A stretch of 64,000 nt of DNA from NCBI GenBank assembly GCA_963757805.1, contig CAVWSM010000006.1:1-64000 (forward strand), given 5' to 3'. Source of the DNA: CAVWSM01 sp963757805. GTDB taxonomy: Bacteria > Actinomycetota > Actinomycetes > Jiangellales > Jiangellaceae. Of the stretch, positions 52,426 to 58,544 are shown piece after piece. The notes under the pieces are model-generated. The model was not told the DNA's origin. It saw only the letters and a list, made by a program, of their open reading frames with translations, and searched no databases. Both the position numbers and the translations under genes were made by a program. How positions within the stretch are numbered: position 1 is the stretch's first letter; the number at the start of each line of letters is the position of its first letter.

Positions 52426-53524
52426 ACCCATCGAGGTCCGCAAGGTCCCGCTCATGCACGTGAGCGACGCGTCCGGACTCGCCGAGCTCATCGACGCCGG
52501 CACCATCGAGGCCGACCGCGTCATCGCCGTCATCGGCAAGACCGAAGGCAACGGCGGGGTCAACGACTACACCCGGATCATCGCCGACCGGGCCTTCCGC
52601 GACGTGCTGGTGGCCAAGGGCACCCGGACGCCCGAGGAGGTCAAGCAGGTTCCCATCGTCTGGTCGGGCGGCACCGACGGCGTGTTGTCGCCACACGCCA
52701 CGATCTTCGCCACGCTGCCGGCCGATCGCGCCGAGCCGACCGACGAGCCACGCGTCACCGTCGGCTTCGCCATGAGCGAGGCCATCTTGCCGGAGGAGAT
52801 CGGCCGGGTCGGCATGATCGAGAAGGTGGCGGGAGGGGTGCGCCTCGCGATGGAGCGGGCCGGCATCGCTGACGTGGCCGACGTCCACTACGTACAGACG
52901 AAGACCCCGCTGCTGACAATCCACACCATCCGTGATGCCAAGGCCCGCGGGAAGACCGTGTGGACTGAGCACACACACGAGTCGATGGACCTGTCCAACG
53001 GCTGCACCGCACTCGGTGTCGCGGTCGCTCTCGGCGAAATCAAGATGCCCAGCGATGCCGACGTGATGCACGACCGCACCTTGTACTCATCGGTCGCTTC
53101 CTGCTCATCCGGGGTTGAGCTCGACCAGGCGCAGATCGTAGTGGTGGGCAACGCCCGTGGTGTCGGTGGCCGCTACCGCATCGGGCATGCGTTGATGCAG
53201 GACGCGCTCGACGCCGACGGCATCTGGGAGGCAATCCGCTCCGCCGGTCTCGACCTGCCGGAGCGACCGCACCCAGACGACCTGGACGGGCGGCTTGTCA
53301 ACGTCTTCCTCAAGTGCGAGGTCAGCCAGGACGGCACCGTCCGCGGCCGGCGCAACGCCATGCTCGACGACTCCGACGTGCACTGGCACCGGCAGATCAA
53401 GGCCTGCGTCGGTGGCGTCACGGCAGCGGTCACCGGCGACCCCGCGGTGTTCGTCTCGGTCTCGGCCGCCCACCAGGGCCCGGATGGGGGTGGGCCCGTC
53501 GCGGCCATCGTCGACCTCGGCTAG
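52412..53524 (+). CDS. Ring-opening amidohydrolase (barbiturase / cyanuric acid hydrolase family)
   Basis: 370 residues from the ATG at 52412. The family folds as three similar domains, each with a Lys-Ser pair: K43 (VIGKTEGNGGVNDYTR) and S85 (VWSGGTDGVLSPH); K164 (YVQTKTPLLT) and S232 or S233 (ASCSSGVELDQ); K301 (FLKCEVSQDGTVRG) and S351 (VFVSVSAAHQGPDGGGPVA). All three are intact. Members open barbiturate to ureidomalonate or cyanuric acid to biuret. Barbiturase is favoured because no biuret or allophanate hydrolase is present, while a Moco hydroxylase and uracil-type permease are. Annotation between these two activities needs an assay. Confidence 0.92.
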   Translation: MRVPEPIEVRKVPLMHVSDASGLAELIDAGTIEADRVIAVIGKTEGNGGVNDYTRIIADRAFRDVLVAKGTRTPEEVKQVPIVWSGGTDGVLSPHATIFATLPADRAEPTDEPRVTVGFAMSEAILPEEIGRVGMIEKVAGGVRLAMERAGIADVADVHYVQTKTPLLTIHTIRDAKARGKTVWTEHTHESMDLSNGCTALGVAVALGEIKMPSDADVMHDRTLYSSVASCSSGVELDQAQIVVVGNARGVGGRYRIGHALMQDALDADGIWEAIRSAGLDLPERPHPDDLDGRLVNVFLKCEVSQDGTVRGRRNAMLDDSDVHWHRQIKACVGGVTAAVTGDPAVFVSVSAAHQGPDGGGPVAAIVDLG

Positions 53525-53530
53525 GGCCGT

Positions 53531-53587
53531 CGATCAAGGAAGAGTTCGGCTTCCGATCGCCGTGGATGCCAAACTCTTCCTTGATCG
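53531..53587. terminator. 16-base-pair hairpin after the barbiturase gene (GATC-ended family)
   Basis: Arms 53531-53546 (CGATCAAGGAAGAGTT) and 53572-53587 pair perfectly; loop 25 bases. It starts seven bases after the barbiturase stop and marks the end of the catabolic operon. Outer bases match the hairpin at 19898-19955. Confidence 0.75.
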
Positions 53588-53610
53588 CCCGCGCACGTAG
53601 GGTGGCGCAC

Positions 53611-54156
53611 GTGACAGGACCGCGGGCGATCCCGGATCCCGGGTTCGCCGGCGACGACGGGTCGGCGGACATCCGGGTGAGCGAGGCGCTCGAGGCGTAC
53701 GGCAACGGGCGCGGGTCGGCGGGGGCGGTGCTGGCGGCGCTGAGCGGCAGCCGACTGCTCATCCCTGTCGTCGCGGTGCTCGACGAGGCGGAGACGGGTG
53801 TCGGTGGCCTGCGGCAGGAGAAGAGCTCGCACATGGCGACGGTCACCATCGAGGGTCGTGATGGCCGCCGTGCGCTGCTCGCCTTCACGTGCACCGACTC
53901 ACTCGCGCGCTGGCGACCTGACGCGCGACCCGTGCCGGCCGCCTTGGCTGTGGCAGCCCGCGCCGCGCTGGATGACGGCGCCGAGGCGATCGCGGTAGAC
54001 ATCGCCGGACCCGAGCCGTTCAGCGTCGAGGGTGCGTCGTTGCGCGCGTTCGCCGCCGGACGCTCGGTCGTCCGCGCGCCCGACGGCACGTACGCCTGGG
54101 TCATCCCGACAGCCTCCGGCCCGTCCGACCCGGATGGCCCGCCGCGAGCTAGCTGA
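53611..54156 (+). CDS. SseB family protein
   Basis: 181 residues from the GTG at 53611. Motifs of the SseB N-terminal domain: EALEAYGNGRGSAGAVLAAL, RLLIPVVAVLDE, KSSHMATVTIEGRDGRRALL and AFTCTDSLARW. The function in actinobacteria is unknown; the name comes from a distant enterobacterial serine-sensitivity protein. It commonly stands near infC in actinobacteria, as here, which marks the return to conserved gene order after the catabolic island. Intact. Confidence 0.88.
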   Translation: MTGPRAIPDPGFAGDDGSADIRVSEALEAYGNGRGSAGAVLAALSGSRLLIPVVAVLDEAETGVGGLRQEKSSHMATVTIEGRDGRRALLAFTCTDSLARWRPDARPVPAALAVAARAALDDGAEAIAVDIAGPEPFSVEGASLRAFAAGRSVVRAPDGTYAWVIPTASGPSDPDGPPRAS

Positions 54157-54259
54157 CCGTTCGGCCACTGCATCCTCGCGCGCCAGGCGTGCGTTTCGAG
54201 CCCGTACGAGGCGAGGTTTCCGCACGTCTAGTGCGCGAGGTTGATCATTGCCGGGCGGC

Positions 54260-54369
54260 GGGGCGCGCAGATCGGTTGCTCGATCGGCGAACGCTGGGGC
54301 GCCCCAGCGCTTGGGTCGCGCGGTATGGGGCGCGAATCGGTCGCTAGAGCGACGCCGGGGCGCCCCAGC
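54260..54369. repeat. Two copies (R1, R2) of a structured GC-rich repeat
   Basis: R1 (54260-54310) and R2 (54325-54369) share GGGGCGCG, ATCGGT(T/C)GCT, GCGAACGC/GCGACGC and GGGGCGCCCCAGC; R1 carries small insertions relative to R2. The end of each contains a perfect palindrome (GGGGCGCCCC) and the middle of R2 a second one (TCGCTAGAGCGA). A third copy lies at 44886-44930. They lie between the convergent SseB and DUF1844 genes. Confidence 0.75.
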
Positions 54370-54395
54370 ACCCACGGGGTGCCGGCCGCTCCCGG

Positions 54396-54761
54396 TCAGG
54401 AGTAGACCGGCCCGGTCAGCTTCTCGCCGGGGCCCTCGCCCGGCGCATCGGGCACCTCGGACGCCTCGCGGAAGGCGAGCTGCAGAGTGCGCAGACCGTC
54501 GCGCAGCGGTGCCGCGTGGTGGTGCCCGAGCCGGGGCGCCGCCGCCGTCACGAGCCCGGCGAGCGCCTCGATCAAGGTGCGCGCCTCGTCGAGGTCACGG
54601 TGCTCGGGCATGTCCTCGGCCAGACCAAGCTGGACCGCGGCCCCGCTCATGAGGTGCAGGGCGGCGGTGGACACGAGCTCGACAGCCGGGACCTCGGCTA
54701 TGTCACGGGTAGCCTCGGTCCCTAGGCCGCCGGAGTGAGGAATGTGCTCGGGGGGTACCAC
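54396..54761 (-). CDS. DUF1844 protein
   Basis: 121 residues from the GTG at 54761; longer readings extend over the infC leader. The DUF1844 core reads DIAEVPAVELVSTAALHLMS, GAAVQLGLAEDMPEHRDLDE and ARTLIEALAGLVTAAAPRLG, mostly helical. Function unknown; it is regularly found next to infC in actinobacteria, on the opposite strand as here. The start is moderately sure. Confidence 0.85.
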   Translation of the reverse strand: MVPPEHIPHSGGLGTEATRDIAEVPAVELVSTAALHLMSGAAVQLGLAEDMPEHRDLDEARTLIEALAGLVTAAAPRLGHHHAAPLRDGLRTLQLAFREASEVPDAPGEGPGEKLTGPVYS

Positions 54762-54976
54762 GCCTGGTACCCTTCCATACGACCGACTCGTGAGCTCAGG
54801 CCCCGGCCTGCCGCGCACGGGGCGCCAAGTGGAGGCCAACTCCCACCCGCACCGGCTTGCACCAAGGCCGTCGGGTCCCGGTCCCAGGTCCCGCCCCGCG
54901 GGCCCTGTTGCCCGGCCGACCTGCAAGGTCAGGTCCGATCGGGCACCGGAGAGCAGGCCTTCGCGCATGGCGCGGA

Positions 54977-55002
54977 GGCCTTTCGCATTTGTCGCGAAAG
55001 CC
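54977..55002 (+). promoter_or_regulatory. Hairpin in the infC leader
   Basis: Within the 280-base leader between DUF1844 and infC, GGCCTTTCGC (54977-54986) pairs with GCGAAAGCC (54994-55002) with one bulged C. It lies about 40 bases ahead of the infC ribosome site and could be part of an attenuation or autoregulatory leader for the infC-rpmI-rplT operon. The rest of the leader shows no gene. Confidence 0.4.
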
Positions 55003-55042
55003 CCCACATCGGTCGACCGACGACCAACTCTCAGGAGGACAC

Positions 55043-55717
55043 ATCAGCGTCGAGCCCCGCATTAACGACCGGATCCGCGTCAACGAGGTCCGGCTCGTCG
55101 GCCCCAACGGCGAACAGGTCGGCATCGTCCGCATCGAGGACGCGCTGCGCCTGGCCCAGGAGGCAGATCTCGATCTCGTCGAGGTTGCCCCCGACGCCCG
55201 GCCGCCGGTGGCCAAGCTTATGGACTTCGGCAAGTTCAAGTACGAGTCCGCGATGAAGGACCGCGCGGCTCGGCGGAACCAGACCAACGTCCTGATCAAG
55301 GAGCAGAAGCTCCGACCCAAGATCGACTCGCACGACTACGACACCAAGAAGCGCAACGTCGAGCGCTTCCTCGCAGCCGGCGACAAGGTCAAGGTCACGA
55401 TCATGTTCCGCGGTCGCGAGCAGTCCCGACCCGAGCTCGGGTTCCGGTTGCTGCAGCGGCTGGCGCAGGACGTGAGCGAGCTCGGCTTCGTGGAGTCGTC
55501 TCCCAAGCAGGACGGTCGCAACATGATCATGGTGCTGGGGCCGCACAAGAAGAAGGCCGAAGCCAAGGCCGAGCGCGAGGCCGCCAAGGTCCGCGCCGCC
55601 GAGGAGCGCAAGGCCGACGAGGCCGCTGAGAAGGCCGAGCGGGCTGCGGGCCGCGAGGCCGCCGGCGCTCGCCGGACCAGCGAAGCGGCCGCCGGCGAGG
55701 ACAGCTCGGAGGCCTGA
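55043..55717 (+). CDS. infC: Translation initiation factor IF-3, probable ATC start
   Basis: 224 residues if started at the ATC codon at 55043, which follows GGAGGACAC; no ATG, GTG or TTG fits between the ribosome site and EPRINDRIRVNEVRLVGPNG. A rare start codon at infC is an established autoregulatory device (AUU in E. coli). The N-domain (GIVRIEDALRLAQEADLDLV), linker (KEQKLRPKIDSHDYDTKKRN) and C-domain (VTIMFRGREQSRPELGFRLL) are complete, followed by an alanine- and charge-rich tail of about 45 residues common in actinobacteria. It prevents premature joining of the 50S subunit and checks the start codon. Confidence 0.92.
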   Translation: MSVEPRINDRIRVNEVRLVGPNGEQVGIVRIEDALRLAQEADLDLVEVAPDARPPVAKLMDFGKFKYESAMKDRAARRNQTNVLIKEQKLRPKIDSHDYDTKKRNVERFLAAGDKVKVTIMFRGREQSRPELGFRLLQRLAQDVSELGFVESSPKQDGRNMIMVLGPHKKKAEAKAEREAAKVRAAEERKADEAAEKAERAAGREAAGARRTSEAAAGEDSSEA

Positions 55718-55839
55718 CCCAGGTCAGGCTCGCGATATGACGTGGGTACGCCGCACAGGCGACGTACCCGAGGACCAACGCGGTCCGGCCCACCCGGGCC
55801 GGACGGCACGGATGAAGAGCACGACAGGAGACGGCGACC

Positions 55840-56034
55840 ATGCCGAAGAACAAGACGCACAGCGGCGCGAAGAAGCGCTTCCGCATCACCGGCAAGGGCA
55901 AGGTGATGCGCGAGCAGAGCAACCGCCGCCACCTGCTCGAGGGCAAGCCCTCGACGCGTACCCGCCGGCTGGCGCTGGACACGACGGTCTCCAAGGCCGA
56001 CACCAAGAAGATCAAGAAGCTGCTCGGCCTCTGA
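55840..56034 (+). CDS. rpmI: 50S ribosomal protein L35
   Basis: 64 residues, ATG start with AGGAGA upstream. The full family sequence pattern is present: MPKNKTHSGAKKRFRITGKG, then VMREQSNRRHLLEGKPSTRT. It binds 23S rRNA. Encoded between infC and rplT, the conserved order. Confidence 0.97.
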   Translation: MPKNKTHSGAKKRFRITGKGKVMREQSNRRHLLEGKPSTRTRRLALDTTVSKADTKKIKKLLGL

Positions 56035-56122
56035 GCCGGCCCCTGCGGCCTGGCATCGAAACTAATGAACCGCAGGGCTGGTGTGATCCGTTTGGCCGGC
56101 CCACAAGCAAGGAGATGACAAC

Positions 56123-56503
56123 GTGGCACGCGTGAAGCGGGCGGTCAACGCCCATAAGAAGCGTCGTGAGGTTCTCGAGCAGGCCAGCGGCTACCGCGGG
56201 CAGCGCTCGCGGCTGTACCGCAAGGCGAAGGAGCAGGTCACCCACTCGCTCGTCTACGCCTACGACCACCGCAAGAACCGCAAGGGCGACTTCCGCCAGC
56301 TGTGGATCACCCGCATCAATGCGGCGTCGCGGGCCGAGGGCCTGACCTACAACCGGTTCATCCAGGGCCTCAAGGCCGCGGGTGTCGAGGTCGACCGCAA
56401 GATCCTCGCCGACCTCGCGGTCAACGACGCGGTCGCCTTCAAGGCGCTCGTCGGGACGGCCAAGGCTGCGCTGCCGGCCGACCGCAACGTTCCGGCTGCC
56501 TGA
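56123..56503 (+). CDS. rplT: 50S ribosomal protein L20
   Basis: 126 residues from a GTG preceded by AAGGAGA. Signatures ARVKRAVNAHKKRREVLEQA, GYRGQRSRLYRKAKEQVTHS and FRQLWITRINAASRAEGLTY are diagnostic. L20 is needed early in 50S assembly and, in other bacteria, represses its own operon. Intact. Confidence 0.97.
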   Translation: MARVKRAVNAHKKRREVLEQASGYRGQRSRLYRKAKEQVTHSLVYAYDHRKNRKGDFRQLWITRINAASRAEGLTYNRFIQGLKAAGVEVDRKILADLAVNDAVAFKALVGTAKAALPADRNVPAA

Positions 56504-56516
56504 CGTACCCATCGGC

Positions 56517-57365
56517 GTGGACGCCCGTCTGGCGAGACATGTTGGGCCAGTAGTCACCGACCCCGGAAACCCGCGGGTCAAGGAGGCCCGGCGGCTCGCC
56601 AGACGTACGTTTCGGGACAAGGTCGGGCGGTTCCTGGTCGAGGGGCCGCAGGCCGTACGCGAGCTTGTCCAGCAGCGCCCCGAGCTGCTGGTGGAGCTGT
56701 TCGTCACGCCGGAAGCGGCCGCCAAGCACGCCGACATCGTCGCCGTGGCCGGCCGCACCACGATCACGACCCCGGAGGTCATCGCGAGCCTGGCGGAGAC
56801 GGTTACGCCGCAGGGCATGGTCGCCGTCGCTGGCAGCGTGACCGTCTCGCTGGATGCGGTGATGGCGCCCGGCCCGGCGATGCTCGCGCTGCTCGGCTTT
56901 GTCCGCGACCCCGGCAACGCGGGCACGGTCATCCGGTGCGCTGACGCCGCCGGTGCCGACGGCGTGGTGCTGTCGACCGACTCGGTCGACCCGCACAACG
57001 GCAAGTGCGTGCGCGCCTCCGCCGGATCGCTCTTCCACCTGCCCCTCGCTTCTGACGTGCCGCTCCCGGAGGTAGTGGCTGCGGCGCAGACGTCCGGCCT
57101 CACGGTTATCGCCGCCGATGGCTCCGGTCGTACGGATCTCGACGCGGCCATCGACTCCGGGCTGCTTGCCCGCCCGGTCGCCTGGCTGTTCGGCAACGAG
57201 GCGTGGGGCCTGCCGACCGAGGCACGCGACTTGGCCGACGACGTCATCCGCGTGCCCATCTACGGCAGCGCCGAGAGCCTCAACCTGGCCACCGCGGCGG
57301 CAGTCTGCCTCTATGCCACCGCCCGCGAGCAGCGCCGCCCCGGCGGTGTCCGACGTGATCGTTAA
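56517..57365 (+). CDS. TrmH-family RNA methyltransferase (SpoU type)
   Basis: 282 residues from the GTG at 56517, 13 bases after rplT; the start is the best available one before VTDPGNPRVKEARRLARR. The N-terminal substrate-binding domain (GRFLVEGPQAVRELVQQRPE) is followed by the knotted SPOUT domain with motif 1 (LGFVRDPGNAGTVIRCADAA), motif 2 (WLFGNEAWGLPTEA) and motif 3 (IPIYGSAESLNLATAAAVCL). It probably 2'-O-methylates a ribose in rRNA or tRNA. Position between rplT and pheS is conserved in actinobacteria. Confidence 0.92.
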   Translation: MDARLARHVGPVVTDPGNPRVKEARRLARRTFRDKVGRFLVEGPQAVRELVQQRPELLVELFVTPEAAAKHADIVAVAGRTTITTPEVIASLAETVTPQGMVAVAGSVTVSLDAVMAPGPAMLALLGFVRDPGNAGTVIRCADAAGADGVVLSTDSVDPHNGKCVRASAGSLFHLPLASDVPLPEVVAAAQTSGLTVIAADGSGRTDLDAAIDSGLLARPVAWLFGNEAWGLPTEARDLADDVIRVPIYGSAESLNLATAAAVCLYATAREQRRPGGVRRDR

Positions 57366-57434
57366 GCCCGACTAGACTCGGCGGCGCCCGGGACTGACCC
57401 GGGACGGCAGAGTTCGCGCGAGCCTGAGGATGCG

Positions 57435-58544
57435 ATGTCCGCGCCCAACAAGCAGTACGACCCGGTCGAGGTGACTCCGCTGCACGCAGACGAGATCGCC
57501 CGAGCGCGCGACGAGGCGCTCGCCGCCATTGCGGCTGCTTCGAGCCTCGACGAGCTCAAGGCCGTACGCATCGCCCACACCGGCGACCGGGCACCGCTCA
57601 CGCTGGCCAACCGGGAGATCGGTGCCCTGCCACCGCAGGCTCGCGCCGACGCCGGCAAGCGGGTCGGGCAGGCCCGCAAGGCACTCGCCGATGCGATCGC
57701 CGCCCGGCAGGCCGAGCTGGAGCGCGAGCGCGACGATCGCGTACTCATCGATGAAACGGTCGACGTCTCCCTGCCCTGGGATCGGGCGCCGCGCGGTGCC
57801 CGGCACCCACTCACCACGATCCAGGAGCGCATTGGCGAGGTCTTCACCTCGATGGGGTGGGAGATCGCCGAGGGGCCTGAGGTCGAGGCCGAGTGGCTCA
57901 ACTTCGACGCACTCAACATCGGGCCCGACCACCCGGCGCGCACGATGATGGACACGTTCTTCATCGATCCGCCCGAGCGCGGCCTCGTGCTCCGCACGCA
58001 CACCTCTCCTGTGCAGGCCCGCACCATGCTCGAGCGCACACCGCCGATCTACGTGGTGGTGCCCGGACGCACGTTCCGCACCGACGAGCTGGACGCGACT
58101 CACACGCCGGTGTTCCACCAGGTCGAAGGCCTGGCGGTCGACGAGGGCCTCACGATGGCCCACCTCAAGGGCACGCTCGACCACTTCGCCGGCGCGATGT
58201 TCGGCGAGGGCATCGTGACCCGGCTGCGTCCGTCGTACTTCCCGTTCACCGAGCCCAGCGCCGAGATGGACCTTCGCTGTTTCGTCTGTCGAGGCGCCAG
58301 TGTCGGCAACCCCGACGCGCCTTGTCGGACGTGCTCGTCCGAGGGCTGGATCGAGTGGGGTGGTTGCGGCATGGTCAACCCGCGGGTTCTCGTGGCGTGC
58401 GGCATCGATCCCGCGCGCTACACGGGCTTCGCCTTTGGCATGGGCGTGGAGCGGACACTGATGTTCCGCCACGGCATCGAAGACATGCGTGACATGGTCG
58501 AGGGCGACGTGCGCTTCAGTCTTCCCTTCGGTACGGAGATCTGA
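57435..58544 (+). CDS. pheS: Phenylalanyl-tRNA synthetase alpha subunit
   Basis: 369 residues, ATG start. The N-terminal coiled coil (residues about 20-100) precedes the class II core: HPLTTIQERIGEVFTSMGWE, motif 2 around VVPGRTFRTDELDATHTPVF HQVEG, FPFTEPSAEMDLRCFVCRG and motif 3 GFAFGMGVERTLMFRHGIED. A four-cysteine cluster (CFVCRG and CRTCSSEG) is present. It catalyses phenylalanine activation and charging together with PheT. A small CCCGGG hairpin (57387-57403) lies in the leader. Its stop overlaps the pheT start. Confidence 0.96.
   Translation: MSAPNKQYDPVEVTPLHADEIARARDEALAAIAAASSLDELKAVRIAHTGDRAPLTLANREIGALPPQARADAGKRVGQARKALADAIAARQAELERERDDRVLIDETVDVSLPWDRAPRGARHPLTTIQERIGEVFTSMGWEIAEGPEVEAEWLNFDALNIGPDHPARTMMDTFFIDPPERGLVLRTHTSPVQARTMLERTPPIYVVVPGRTFRTDELDATHTPVFHQVEGLAVDEGLTMAHLKGTLDHFAGAMFGEGIVTRLRPSYFPFTEPSAEMDLRCFVCRGASVGNPDAPCRTCSSEGWIEWGGCGMVNPRVLVACGIDPARYTGFAFGMGVERTLMFRHGIEDMRDMVEGDVRFSLPFGTEI

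Noticed and set aside
49038..53524. s-Triazine (atrazine/cyanurate) degradation module
   Set aside because: An AtzC-like and an AtzD-like protein are present, but no biuret hydrolase or allophanate hydrolase, while a Moco hydroxylase, CoA-transferase and carbamoyltransferase set are; kept only as an alternative.
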